Made by a program: the position numbers and the translations under genes. The notes below the pieces were generated by a model. The model did no database searches. It saw only the letters and a list, made by a program, of their open reading frames with translations, and was not told the origin of the DNA. This document shows positions 22,860-31,815 of a stretch of 36,260 nucleotides of DNA, one piece after another. This DNA comes from Anaerolineaceae bacterium (GTDB lineage Bacteria > Chloroflexota > Anaerolineae > Promineifilales > Promineifilaceae), in NCBI GenBank assembly GCA_002699125.1, contig PABI01000001.1, positions 1-36,260 on the forward strand. The letters run 5' to 3'. Positions within the stretch are counted from its first letter, which is position 1. Every line of letters starts with the position of its first letter.

Positions 22860-25586
22860 TTAAATGAGGTTGAGTTCGCGCGCTTTGACAATGGCCAGGG
22901 CGCGTTTGCGCACGCCCAGCTTGCTGTAAATGTTTTTATTGTGGTAGAGAACCGTATTGAGGCTGATCACCAGCTGCTCGGCGATCTCTTTATTTTTTAG
23001 CCCGGCGGCGATGAGGGCCAGAATTTCCAGCTCGCGCTCGGTGAGGGGGTCGATTAAAGGTTGAGGGCTGGAGGTTGAAGGCTGAATGCCCTGTTCGTCA
23101 AAAGCTGCCAGCAATCTGTTGATGTATTCCCTCAACTTTTCGTCTTCCTTCGGCATCCTTTGCAAAAGCGCCACCATGGGCGGGCCTTCCTCAACAAATA
23201 GGCGTACGTAGCCCTCTGGAGCAGCCAGCGTGAGGGCGCGTTCCACAAGCGCGAGCGCAGCAGGAACGTCGCCCTGCGCCGCGTGTGTCAACGCCTTCAG
23301 CATTAATATTTCAATCATACTGCCTATCCGGTTGCTGGCTTCCGCCGCTTGCAGCAGTCGTGTTAATAAACCCGTGGCTTCATGAACGGCCGTTTCAACC
23401 TGCTCGTGCCGATAACGAGCGATGAGCAACCGCGCCAGTGTGATGTGCTCAAATTCGCGCAGGTAGCTAAGTTCATCGGCAGCAGTAAGCCCTTGCGCAT
23501 GAGCCCAGGCCAGAGCATCTTTCAAATTTCCCTGCAAAATCCACACACGCGCTCGCAGCGCCGCCATAGGACGCGTATCGGGGACAGGATGCCGGAAGTA
23601 GAGGCGCTTGGCTTCGTTCAGTATTTCGACAGCACCGTCCAAGTCGCCCTGCGTTATCTTTATCCGAGCCTGGGCACGCGACCAGTGACGATACCAAGGT
23701 GGAAATGCAATCTGCTCACCCATCTCCTCGCTGCCCAGCAGATGCAATGTGGCGGCTTTCATATCGTCCAGTTCGTGATACAGTTCACTTAATCCCAAGT
23801 GGAGAACGGCCGTTTCCGCCACCTCTCTCTCACTCTGTTCCATCGTCCGCTGTAATGCATGTTCGTAGACGCTTATCGCCTCATGAAGATAACCTTGAGC
23901 CAGTATAATGTCTGCCAAATAAGAGGTAAAACTGATAGCAAAGGGTACATTCCCGACCGTCCACATATCCGACACAGCATCGGAAACCGCCTGGCGGGCC
24001 AGCGCCAGGTCACCGCTGGTCCAGTAAGCGAATCCGAGAAGCAAAGCCGAGAGGCCACGCCCAAAATAATCGTCGTCAAATGGGAGTTCGAGTGCCCGAC
24101 GAGCGTACTTTATAGTGCCGGGTACGTCACCGAGCGCCTGCGCCAGATAGGCTCGGGCATTCGCTATGGTCGTTGGCAGCGCCCGAAACTCTGCTTCGGA
24201 TGCCACAACCATCTCACCTGATGAATTTGGCAATTGTGCAGCCAATTCCAGCCATCGTTCCGCAACTTGCAAGCGCACTTCAGCCGCTTCCATCTCGCCA
24301 CTGTCCAGCAGCGCCCAGGCGTACTCCGCACTAAGCACGGGGCGCGCGCGGACCAACTTGTCTGGCAGCGCCTTCACCCAACCCAGCCAGGTACCGGACT
24401 GGTATCGCCTGTCCATTGATCGCCACGCCAGTTCAGCCAAAGAAGCTGCTCGCTCATAATCTTCAGCAGCTAACGCATGGCGGATGGCTTCACCTGGCAA
24501 ACTCTGCTGCGCAAACCAGTCGCTGGCCCCTCGATGCCACGTCGCCACTTGATCGGGCAAGGTAGCTGTGGCGTGTGCTTGCAGCACATCGGCAAACAGG
24601 TGGTGATAGCGATACCAGCGCCGTTGATTGTCCAACGGCACGACGAACAAATTGTCCCGCTCCAGCATTTCCAACATCGTTTGGCTGTTAGTTTGTCCGG
24701 TGACAGCGTCACACAGCGAACCGCTCAGCCGGTCGAGAATAGAGGTTGCCAGCAAAAAGCTGCGCACGGATTCTGGCTGCTGGGAGAGTGCTTCTTCGAC
24801 CAGATAATCCAAAATGAAGCGATGACTGCCGGTAAATGTGTTAACAAAACTGTCCAGATCACTGCTTGGCCGATTTTGCAGGGATAGGGCTGCCATTTGC
24901 AAACCGGCAGCCCATCCTTCGGTGCGTTTTTCAAGAGCGGCAATGTGGGTGGGGGCGAGGGTGAGGCCCATGGTTTGCTGCAAGAACTGGGCCGCTTCCA
25001 CCTCAGTAAAGCGTAGATCATCAGCGCGCAGTTCGATGAGTTCGCCGCGCGCCCGCAGCCGCGAGATGGGGAAGCCGGGATCGCTGCGGCTGGTGAGCAC
25101 CAGCGTCATCTGCGGCGGCATCAGGTCCAGCAGGGTGGCCAGAGCATTATCAATCTCGGCCGAATCGAGGACATGGTAATCATCGAGGACAAGGATGAAC
25201 GGCGTGCCGACGGAAACCAGGTCATGGGCAAATGCTTTGATCAACGTTTTGGCGGGGATAGGCTGGTTGGCTTGCAGCAGTTGGGGCAGCGTGGAGCGCA
25301 CGTCGGGCAACGGCCGTACGGCCGCGGCCAGGTAGCGAAAAAACTGCTGGCTGTCACTATCATCTTCATCGAGCGACAGCCAGCAAATGTGGGTTTTATT
25401 TGTTGCCTGGATTTGTTGTAACCAGGCAGTGATCAATGTGGTTTTGCCATATCCGGCAGGCGCAGAAACAAGAAGGAGCTTGAACGGCCGTTTCGGGTCC
25501 AGTTTTTTTAATAATCGGGGCCGTTTTACCCAATCGGCTCGCGTGGGTGGCAGGTACAGTTTTGTGGGCAGCAGTGCATCAAACAT
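22860..25586 (-). CDS. MalT-like large LuxR-family regulator (STAND ATPase)
   Basis: A 908-aa cytoplasmic activator. An N-terminal STAND/NTPase domain has Walker A APAGYGKTT (42-50) and Walker B-like ILVLDDYHVLD near 130-140. A long helical-repeat (TPR-like) middle covers about 340-830. The C-terminal LuxR HTH is at about 845-905 (LTERELEILALIAAGLKNKEIAEQLVIS). Such regulators bind an inducer through the middle region, then oligomerise with ATP. TATAAT lies 8 nt before the ATG with no Shine-Dalgarno. It is set among anchored hydrolases, membrane proteins and oxidoreductases that could be its targets. Confidence 0.9.
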   Translation of the reverse strand: MFDALLPTKLYLPPTRADWVKRPRLLKKLDPKRPFKLLLVSAPAGYGKTTLITAWLQQIQATNKTHICWLSLDEDDSDSQQFFRYLAAAVRPLPDVRSTLPQLLQANQPIPAKTLIKAFAHDLVSVGTPFILVLDDYHVLDSAEIDNALATLLDLMPPQMTLVLTSRSDPGFPISRLRARGELIELRADDLRFTEVEAAQFLQQTMGLTLAPTHIAALEKRTEGWAAGLQMAALSLQNRPSSDLDSFVNTFTGSHRFILDYLVEEALSQQPESVRSFLLATSILDRLSGSLCDAVTGQTNSQTMLEMLERDNLFVVPLDNQRRWYRYHHLFADVLQAHATATLPDQVATWHRGASDWFAQQSLPGEAIRHALAAEDYERAASLAELAWRSMDRRYQSGTWLGWVKALPDKLVRARPVLSAEYAWALLDSGEMEAAEVRLQVAERWLELAAQLPNSSGEMVVASEAEFRALPTTIANARAYLAQALGDVPGTIKYARRALELPFDDDYFGRGLSALLLGFAYWTSGDLALARQAVSDAVSDMWTVGNVPFAISFTSYLADIILAQGYLHEAISVYEHALQRTMEQSEREVAETAVLHLGLSELYHELDDMKAATLHLLGSEEMGEQIAFPPWYRHWSRAQARIKITQGDLDGAVEILNEAKRLYFRHPVPDTRPMAALRARVWILQGNLKDALAWAHAQGLTAADELSYLREFEHITLARLLIARYRHEQVETAVHEATGLLTRLLQAAEASNRIGSMIEILMLKALTHAAQGDVPAALALVERALTLAAPEGYVRLFVEEGPPMVALLQRMPKEDEKLREYINRLLAAFDEQGIQPSTSSPQPLIDPLTERELEILALIAAGLKNKEIAEQLVISLNTVLYHNKNIYSKLGVRKRALAIVKARELNLI

Positions 25587-25594
25587 GAGCAGGG

Positions 25595-25600
25595 ATTATA
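25595..25600 (-). promoter_or_regulatory. -10 box of the MalT-like regulator gene, probably leaderless
   Basis: On the minus strand a perfect TATAAT ends 8 nt before the ATG at 25586. A good -35 box is not obvious. Transcription would start within a few bases of the start codon. Confidence 0.5.
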
Positions 25601-25670
25601 GGGGAAAAGGTTGCCGGGGGATAACGGCCGTCGCGTCACCCCAATCCCGATTGCGCGGTGACCAGATTTT

Positions 25671-26675
25671 TCAGGCTGTAAGCAAAGGCGCTACCGTGAT
25701 GGCGATATTCCCCTTTTTCTGCCCTGTTTCAGCGAACCGGTGTGCTTCGGCCGTTTGTTCCAGCGGGTAGCATCTGTCGATAACTGGCTTGAGCGCACCT
25801 GCCTCAATCAACTCTTTGAGGAAAATCAGGTCTGCTTTCTTTTGGCTGGACGATTCAATTTTGAGTTTCTTGCTGCTTGTCAGCGAAATCCACCAGCCAA
25901 GAAGCAAATGGGAAAGCCCGGCGTAAGCCAGAAAATAATAGCCATCTTGCTGCAACAACTTCAGGCGGCGCGCCACCCGTCGCCCGCCGACCACGTCAAT
26001 GATGAGATCGTAGGCTGCGCCGCTGTTGGTGTACTCTTCTTTAGTGTAGTCTATGACGTGATTGGCCCCGATGGCGCGCAGCATGTCCAGTTTTTCGGTG
26101 CTGTCCACGCCGGTGACTTCGGCCCCCAAGTGCCGGGCCAACTGTACGGCAAACGTGCCAATGCTGCCCCCAGCGCCGATAATCAGCACCTTTTGGTCTG
26201 GCTGGAGGTTGGCTTTTCGGAGAAAGTGTAATGCCTCTAAACCGGCGGTGGGAACGGCCGCCGCTTCTTCATAGCTCAAATTGGTCGGTTTGACCGCCAG
26301 GATTCCTTGCATGGGACTGGGTTTAGCAACCAGGCAGATGTACTCGGCATAAGCGCCAAAGCCAAAACCGGTGGTGCCAAAAAGCTGGTCGCCTATTTTG
26401 TAGGCTGTCACTTGCTTACCAACGGCTTCAACTTTTCCCGCAAATTCCTGCCCCAGGATCGGTATTCTTTTCGGTTTCAGCAAACCGGCATACAGCCGCA
26501 TAGGGAACGACAGCATCAGCGGCAGTTGCAGGCGGCGCATCTCACAATCCCCGGCCGTGACGGTGGTCGCCTTAATTTTGATCAGCACTTCATTGTCTTG
26601 GGGAACCGGTTTTGCGACTTCCTGGAACTGCAAAACATCCGGCGATCCGTATTTTGTCCAAACAATCGCTTTCAT
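25671..26675 (-). CDS. Zinc-independent MDR oxidoreductase (quinone-reductase-like), copy 1
   Basis: A 334-aa NAD(P)-dependent medium-chain dehydrogenase/reductase. A GroES-like N-terminal domain (MKAIVWTKYGSPDVLQ) is followed by a Rossmann domain with IIGAGGSIGTFAVQLA near 165-180 and a V-D-S-TEKLD phosphate-binding region. The cysteine ligands of zinc alcohol dehydrogenases are missing, so it fits the quinone oxidoreductase group. It is paralogous to the gene at 29556. A 16-bp sequence shared with 33932-33947 lies about 60 bp upstream. Confidence 0.85.
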   Translation of the reverse strand: MKAIVWTKYGSPDVLQFQEVAKPVPQDNEVLIKIKATTVTAGDCEMRRLQLPLMLSFPMRLYAGLLKPKRIPILGQEFAGKVEAVGKQVTAYKIGDQLFGTTGFGFGAYAEYICLVAKPSPMQGILAVKPTNLSYEEAAAVPTAGLEALHFLRKANLQPDQKVLIIGAGGSIGTFAVQLARHLGAEVTGVDSTEKLDMLRAIGANHVIDYTKEEYTNSGAAYDLIIDVVGGRRVARRLKLLQQDGYYFLAYAGLSHLLLGWWISLTSSKKLKIESSSQKKADLIFLKELIEAGALKPVIDRCYPLEQTAEAHRFAETGQKKGNIAITVAPLLTA

Positions 26676-26731
26676 CAGAATACCCTTTTACGGAGTTTTG
26701 TTCCGTCTTATCTCACGGACAGGAAGGTACA

Positions 26732-26747
26732 ATCAAAACTCTTTTCA
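26732..26747 (-). promoter_or_regulatory. Shared upstream element, copy 1
   Basis: ATCAAAACTCTTTTCA is identical at 26732-26747 and 33932-33947, with more matches on the right (AGAAA-CAT). Each copy lies 57-85 bp upstream of a minus-strand gene (MDR oxidoreductase, serine hydrolase 3). It could be a common regulator site or a leftover of duplication. Confidence 0.45.
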
Positions 26748-26807
26748 TAGAAACCATCGTTTTATCTTCTGGTGTGAGGGCGAATTCATTGTCCACTGCA
26801 GAATTGA

Positions 26808-27875
26808 TTACCGGTGCAGAATCCGGACAATGCGATTATAGATGATACTCGACACGCCCGTAGCCTTTCCGCCGATGACATTCGCTGTCCCCCAGGTTTC
26901 TCCGCCGGTTGTGCTTACAAACTGAACCACGACGGTGTCAATGTCTTCATGATAGCGGGCCATACTGTGATATCCAGGCACCCAACCGTCATGATCATAT
27001 TCGTAAATTGAGGCGTAGATTGCCTGCTCATCGTCATTGAGCAATGAGCCATCATTCAATGCTCTCAGAAATATTCCCACATCCTCTGCCGTCGCGACCA
27101 TCGATCCACCAAGATTCCTTAGATCATCATCATATTCATACCAATACCCACTGACAACATCATCGTATGCCACCTCGTCGAGCGTAAAGAACGTGTGCGT
27201 TAGTCCAAGCGGAGCCAATATTTCATTATAGACATATTGATGGTGGCTGTATCCCAGAACCCTGTCCAGGATACGACCAAGCAACAGATAGTTTGTATTG
27301 GAATAGCTGTAATCTGTGTCCGGCTCAAAATCGGCGGGGTCGTCTAACACCAGTTCCAGCGCCTTCTCCTCGTCCGTCAGCGGCGTGAACCAGTCAAACT
27401 CGCTATCGTCAGTAAAGTTCGGAATGCCGCTGCGGTGCTGCACCAGCATTCTCAGGGTGATCTGGTCGGCATATTCGATTCTGCCCACAAGTTCAGGTAA
27501 GTAGTCAGCGAGGGTGCCCTCCAGAGAGAGACTCCCCTCGCTAACCAGCTTGGCAACGGCCGTAGCGATATACAGCTTGTGGATACTGCCAATTTTGAAA
27601 AAGGCGTGCGGATCCGCCGGCTCTTGCGTCAATTTATTTTTCCAGCCTGCCGCATAAAACTCTGGCTCCTCACCTGCCTGATCCACATAAACGATGATGC
27701 CATCCAGCCCCTGCTCAACTGCATCCTCAACCTGCTCCTGCACCGTATCTGGTAAGGGTGCTATCAATGAGGGTACTAGGTCCAAGGGGGGAATTACGAT
27801 GATGGTGATTAGCCCTACGATGGGCATGATTATTCTAAGTATTCGAACGATACGACTCTTGTTGAGATTTTTCAT
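26808..27875 (-). CDS. Membrane-anchored beta-lactamase-fold serine hydrolase, copy 1
   Basis: A 355-aa protein with an N-terminal anchor (about residues 12-32) and an external class C beta-lactamase/DD-peptidase fold. The three catalytic motifs are present: Ser97-Ile-His-Lys100, Tyr-Ser-Asn in YSYSNTNY, and His-Asp-Gly near residue 300. ATG 27875 is chosen because GAGGAG precedes it. Such proteins may cut peptidoglycan peptides, D-amino-acid esters or other esters. It is closely similar to copy 3 at 32780. Confidence 0.85.
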   Translation of the reverse strand: MKNLNKSRIVRILRIIMPIVGLITIIVIPPLDLVPSLIAPLPDTVQEQVEDAVEQGLDGIIVYVDQAGEEPEFYAAGWKNKLTQEPADPHAFFKIGSIHKLYIATAVAKLVSEGSLSLEGTLADYLPELVGRIEYADQITLRMLVQHRSGIPNFTDDSEFDWFTPLTDEEKALELVLDDPADFEPDTDYSYSNTNYLLLGRILDRVLGYSHHQYVYNEILAPLGLTHTFFTLDEVAYDDVVSGYWYEYDDDLRNLGGSMVATAEDVGIFLRALNDGSLLNDDEQAIYASIYEYDHDGWVPGYHSMARYHEDIDTVVVQFVSTTGGETWGTANVIGGKATGVSSIIYNRIVRILHR

Positions 27876-27941
27876 GACTTTTCTGCTCCTCATTAATATG
27901 GCTCTTTCGAAATTTGCGGAGTTACACTCAAAATATGGGCC

Positions 27942-27988
27942 GGAGTGGAGGCTTTAGCCGGAAATGTTCCGGCTAAAGTCTCCACTCC
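27942..27988. repeat. Long hairpin between serine hydrolase genes
   Basis: Arms 27942-27963 and 27967-27988 are 22 bp with one mismatch around a 3-nt ATG loop. It holds the words CTTTAGCCGGAA and TTCCGGCTAAAG, akin to GGCTAAAGCC words near 6840. It lies between the stop at 28010 and the start at 27875 and may end the upstream transcript. Confidence 0.75.
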
Positions 27989-28009
27989 CCATTTACTTTT
28001 ACCAGCCTC

Positions 28010-29371
28010 TCACTCCGCCATCCGAAGCAGCGGGGCCGCCGGATTCATCATATCCGCCAGGCTTTGTTCGGGACCAGCCGCATCAGTGTTATAAAGCATG
28101 ACTACAACGGTGTCGAACTCAGGTGCATAATTGAGCACCGAGCGAAAACCGGCAATATAGCCTGCATGACCCATATATGCTTCCTGGAGCGAGATGCCCA
28201 GACCGTAGGCACTGCCAGAGGCGGGGGTTGTCATCGCTTCCAGCGTTTCTGGATTATCAAACAGAGCCCCGCTGAACAAGCCGCGAGCAAAGGCGATCAA
28301 GTCTGGTGCCGTAGAAACCAGGCCGCCCGCTGACCAGCCGACCGATTCATGCAGTTCGGTGACATCGGTCATGGTGTCGCCAGAGGCGGTGTAGCCGTGG
28401 ACCACATCAGCCAGCGGTGCTTCGTAGCAATCCAGGAAGGTGGCGGTCATGCCCAGGGGTTCGTAGATGTTTGTGCGATACGCTTCGGCGAGGGGCATCT
28501 CCGCCGCCTTTTCGATGATCATGCCCAGCAGCGTGTAGTTACTGTTGCTGTAGCGCCACTGTGTTCCTGGCTCAAACTGGGCCTCTTTGCCGTAGACGTA
28601 GCGGGCGAGTGTGTCGTGGGGGTCTCGTTCAACGCAGGCCAGTGACACGTTCCCGGTTTCCTCATCTACGACCATCTCCGTGAAGAGATCGGCGTAGTAT
28701 GCTTCGTGCTCAACCACGTTAAACAGGCCGGAGGTGTGCGTCAGCAGGTGGCGCAGGGTAATCTGGTCGCCATAGGGCAGCTGCTCGGCGACCTCTGGCA
28801 GCCACAGCGCCAGCGGATCGTCCAGGGTCAGTACGCCATCCTCTACCAGCTGCATGATCACCGTGGCGGTGAACATTTTGGTGATGCTGCCAATTCGGAA
28901 AGCGCCCTCTGGCGGCATCGGGGTGTCGTCTGCGAGATTGGCGGAACCACTGGCCCCGGCAAAGCGGTATGCCGGTGCGTCGATCCACATGATCATGCCG
29001 GGCGGGAGTTCGCCTGCGGTCAGATTGTCCATTTCCGCTTGTATCTCGGCCACGACCTCTGGCGGGAATGCCTGAAAGGTGTCCTGAGCGGTGGTATCGT
29101 CGATTTCTGCCTGTGTCTCCGCAGCGACATCTTGTTGGGTAGTCTGCGGATCGTCCTGGGTGGTGGTGTCTTCCATTTCCGCTTGTGCCTCCGCAGCGAC
29201 ATCTTGTTGGGTGGTCTGCGGGTCGTCCTGGGTGGTGGTGTCGTCTATTTCAGCTGATGTCTCCATATCGACATCGGGCTGGGCTGCTTGTGGTTCGTCT
29301 TGGGCGGTGCTGCTGCAACCAATCAGCAGCAGCAAGATTAAGGTGAGGCTCAAGACAAGTTTTTTATTCAT
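28010..29371 (-). CDS. Beta-lactamase-fold serine hydrolase lipoprotein with tandem linker repeats, copy 2
   Basis: A 453-aa surface lipoprotein. The lipobox is LIGC (Cys19). Residues 24-119 are four 24-residue repeats rich in Gln, Asp and Thr that act as a stalk. The catalytic domain follows, with Ser162-Ile-Thr-Lys165, Tyr-Ser-Asn in WRYSNSNY, and His-Ala-Gly near residue 400. ATG 29371 is chosen for GAGGAAG upstream and for the signal peptide. It probably acts on cell-wall peptides or small esters outside the membrane; the substrate is unknown. Confidence 0.85.
   Translation of the reverse strand: MNKKLVLSLTLILLLLIGCSSTAQDEPQAAQPDVDMETSAEIDDTTTQDDPQTTQQDVAAEAQAEMEDTTTQDDPQTTQQDVAAETQAEIDDTTAQDTFQAFPPEVVAEIQAEMDNLTAGELPPGMIMWIDAPAYRFAGASGSANLADDTPMPPEGAFRIGSITKMFTATVIMQLVEDGVLTLDDPLALWLPEVAEQLPYGDQITLRHLLTHTSGLFNVVEHEAYYADLFTEMVVDEETGNVSLACVERDPHDTLARYVYGKEAQFEPGTQWRYSNSNYTLLGMIIEKAAEMPLAEAYRTNIYEPLGMTATFLDCYEAPLADVVHGYTASGDTMTDVTELHESVGWSAGGLVSTAPDLIAFARGLFSGALFDNPETLEAMTTPASGSAYGLGISLQEAYMGHAGYIAGFRSVLNYAPEFDTVVVMLYNTDAAGPEQSLADMMNPAAPLLRMAE
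29015..29302. repeat. Four 72-bp tandem repeats inside the lipoprotein gene
   Basis: The 288 bp encode four 24-aa units of the form QD-PQ--QQDV---AQAE-DDTTT. The two middle units are almost identical in DNA and the outer two have drifted. This points to recent unequal exchange or slippage that changes stalk length in whole units. Confidence 0.85.
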
Positions 29372-29555
29372 GGGAACTTCCTCGTATGATATTTGCCACA
29401 AAAGATTTTGAGGAAATGGGTTCTCTCCAGTTTCTCTTTTTCTTGTGGCTCAAATAGATTTGAAATTTGTGAATAGAAGGAGTGTAGAGAAACGGCCGTT
29501 TGTCTACCTAAAGGTTAGCTAACGTTTAGCTATCAATCGCTGGCCAGGTTTATTT

Positions 29556-30524
29556 TTAGGCCACTGAAATCACAACGCTTCCTTTTTTGCGTCCTGTTTC
29601 AAAATAGCGGTGTGCTTCGGCCGTTTGCGCCAATGGATAACTTCTATCGATGAGCGCTCTTAATTTGCCAGCTTCAATCAGCTCTGTAAGGAAACGTAGG
29701 TCTTTCGCCTGTTCGCTGGCTGGTCGCAGGCCGGCAAAGGTAATTTTTGCCTTTTTGCTGCCCACGATTGATGTCCACAGCATGTCAAGCACAATCCTGG
29801 GAGAAAGCACGGTGGATAAATAGATTCCGTTTTCTTTTAAGGTGTGTTTGCAACGGCCGTATGAACTCTTACCGGCCACATCAAAAATAATGTCATAGGT
29901 TTCGCCGCTGTTGGTAAAGTCTTCTTTCTTGTAATCGATGACTTTGTCGGCGCCCAAAGATTTCACAAAATCTATTTTTTCTGTGCTGCAGACCCCGGTC
30001 ACTGCGGCACCTGCCTGTTTGGCCAGCTGAACCGCATAGCTACCGACGCTGCCTGAAGCCCCATTGATCAGAACTTTTTGGCCACTCTGAATTTGTCCCT
30101 CGTCTCGGAGAAACGGCAGGGCGGTGAGCACCGCATTGGTGGCAACAGCTTCTTCGTAGGTGATGCTGACTGGCTTGTGCGCCAAAGCCCCATCTTCAGG
30201 CAGACAGATGTACTCGGCATGGGTGCCAAAATCGGCGGTAGCCCCAAAAACCTGGTCCCCTTTTTTGAATAAGGTGACATCTTTGCCCACGGCTTCAACT
30301 TCCCCGGCCAGCGTAGACCCCAGCACCGGTCGTTTAGGGCCTTTGAGACCCGTGTAAAAACGGCCGCTCAATGACGCGCCCTGACGGAAAGTGCTGTCAA
30401 CGGCCGTTACCGTCGTCGCCTCAATGCGTATCAGAAGTTCATTGTCTTTAGGTGTCGGTTTTGCCACCTCTTTGAGTTGCAGGACATCGGCTGATCCATA
30501 TTCGGTATAAACAATTGCTTTCAT
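29556..30524 (-). CDS. Zinc-independent MDR oxidoreductase, copy 2
   Basis: A 322-aa NAD(P)-dependent quinone-reductase-like enzyme. MKAIVYTEYGSADVLQ opens the GroES-like domain, and INGASGSVGSYAVQLAKQ is the Rossmann glycine motif. No zinc-binding cysteines are seen. ATG 30524 is preferred to 30545 because AAGGAAA lies 6-8 nt upstream. It resembles copy 1 at 25671 along its whole length, so the pair arose by duplication. Bases 29372-29555 upstream of the lipoprotein gene hold one ACGGCCGT and a GTTAGCTAAC palindrome (29514-29523) but no gene. Confidence 0.85.
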   Translation of the reverse strand: MKAIVYTEYGSADVLQLKEVAKPTPKDNELLIRIEATTVTAVDSTFRQGASLSGRFYTGLKGPKRPVLGSTLAGEVEAVGKDVTLFKKGDQVFGATADFGTHAEYICLPEDGALAHKPVSITYEEAVATNAVLTALPFLRDEGQIQSGQKVLINGASGSVGSYAVQLAKQAGAAVTGVCSTEKIDFVKSLGADKVIDYKKEDFTNSGETYDIIFDVAGKSSYGRCKHTLKENGIYLSTVLSPRIVLDMLWTSIVGSKKAKITFAGLRPASEQAKDLRFLTELIEAGKLRALIDRSYPLAQTAEAHRYFETGRKKGSVVISVA

Positions 30525-30613
30525 TCGGTTTTCCTTATTCTCCAAGACCCAACTATTTTTATACTGCCGAGTTGTGGAGAAGTAATATTTATTAGAGATT
30601 ATCGGTAATAAAA

Positions 30614-30710
30614 ACTGGTCCGCAGATTACACAGACTTGTGGTGAGCGTAGCCGAACCATGACGCAGATTTTTGTTTTTTAATCTGTGCAATCTGCGAAA
30701 TCTGCGGATA
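30614..30710. repeat. Long nonamer inverted repeat with inserted phrase
   Basis: TCCGCAGATTACACAGAC on the left faces AATCTGTGCAATCTGCG and ATCTGCGGA on the right. The loop contains TGGTGAGCGTAGCCGAACC, a different unit. It lies between two minus-strand genes and is related to 3055-3115. Confidence 0.72.
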
Positions 30711-30760
30711 AAAAATTTGGCATAGTGCGAATCCCGATAGTGTCTATTTCATCGAGTTTT

Positions 30761-31495
30761 TTAGGCACTCTCAAGGGCAAGGGTGTGATTTTGCCAGCGG
30801 TCCATGTTGACGCCTTTGACCAGCAGCCAGATGGGGAAGGCAATTTCGGCAGCAGCGATGACGGCGGCAATCACGCCGGGGGTCGTGGTGTAGCTGGCGA
30901 CCAGCAGCAGGCCCGTGGCGTCAAACAGGTAGCCAATTCCGGCGGCGATGAACAGGAAGCCCAGCACCTTGGGGAAGTAGCCCGACTGCACAATCAGGGT
31001 GCCCAAAATCAGCACGTGGGGAACCAGGAAGGCGATGCCAATCGTAAAGCCGATGCTGTGCGCGTCGAGGAACAGCGTCACCAGCGCGTTTATCTGGTCG
31101 GGGCTAAAGGCGGTAGCAATGCTGCCGCCGTTCAGCAGTTGGAAGACGAGGTAGTAGTTGAGCAGGTTCAGGCCATGGATGGTGGTCATGGCCAGGCGGG
31201 AAACGGCCGCTATCAACGACAGCGTCTTGCTCACCGGCTTCAGCAGCACGTACAGCACCACGGCCAGCACAATTTCGCTCAGCAGAATAATCAGCTCGCT
31301 GCCCACCGTGCCCAGGCGGAACGCGGTTTCGTCGGCGGCGATGTTGGCCGCCGTAGCGGCGGCGTCCCCCACCACAATGAACTGCTCCGGGATGACCATG
31401 TGGGCAAAGATGGCGGCGACGGTGATGACGAGGTAGAGCACACCAGCAAAACGGGCATAAGCAGACGGGGACATTTCACGGATATTGGTTTTCAT
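30761..31495 (-). CDS. DUF4386-family membrane protein
   Basis: A 244-aa protein with about six to seven membrane segments. YARFAGVLYLVITVAAIFAHMV, then VVGDAAATAANIAADETAFRLG, are typical of DUF4386, a family of unknown function. AAGGAG supports the ATG. It starts 12 bp after the stop of the small DQAALHG-type gene, so they form one operon, repeating the pairing at 21716-22710. Confidence 0.85.
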   Translation of the reverse strand: MKTNIREMSPSAYARFAGVLYLVITVAAIFAHMVIPEQFIVVGDAAATAANIAADETAFRLGTVGSELIILLSEIVLAVVLYVLLKPVSKTLSLIAAVSRLAMTTIHGLNLLNYYLVFQLLNGGSIATAFSPDQINALVTLFLDAHSIGFTIGIAFLVPHVLILGTLIVQSGYFPKVLGFLFIAAGIGYLFDATGLLLVASYTTTPGVIAAVIAAAEIAFPIWLLVKGVNMDRWQNHTLALESA

Positions 31496-31507
31496 TTGAA
31501 TTTCTCC

Positions 31508-31750
31508 TTATTGTTTGATTGGGTTGATTGAGAGCAAGGGCAAACCTAAATCACGTACTTTTTTGAGTAAGCCATGCAGGGCGGCTTGGTCAGCAACCGA
31601 ACCGGTGAGAATCGTCTCGCCGCTGTCGGTCAGGGTGATGGTGAAGCCATCAAACCAGCCAGTCCAACGCGCATCCAGATGTCCTTTGAGGTGAATTTCG
31701 TAACTGTCTGGCTGCTTTTGGTTCTCAACTGTTGTGTTTGTGTTTGTCAT
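31508..31750 (-). CDS. Small conserved protein (GHLD-RW--WF / DQAALHG family), copy 2
   Basis: An 80-aa soluble protein. YEIHLKGHLDARWTGWF, TILTGSVADQAALHGLLKKV and LGLPLLSINP match copy 1 at 22483. ATG 31750 is chosen because GGAG lies 6 nt upstream; ATG 31780 has no such signal. An 18-bp inverted repeat with a 4-bp centre lies 66 bp upstream. No function is known for the family. Confidence 0.8.
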   Translation of the reverse strand: MTNTNTTVENQKQPDSYEIHLKGHLDARWTGWFDGFTITLTDSGETILTGSVADQAALHGLLKKVRDLGLPLLSINPIKQ

Positions 31751-31815
31751 CTCGCGCTCCATCGAAACCGTTGTTTTCATTGCCTGGAGAATACAAATTA
31801 ATATGGTGAGTGGTC

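Noticed and set aside
29015..29302. Non-coding minisatellite
   Set aside because: The 72-bp units keep frame and encode a regular 24-aa stalk within the lipoprotein gene.
30686..31531. 281-aa plus-strand frame
   Set aside because: Antisense to the DUF4386 gene and its partner; low-complexity Gln/Gly/His/Asp-rich sequence.
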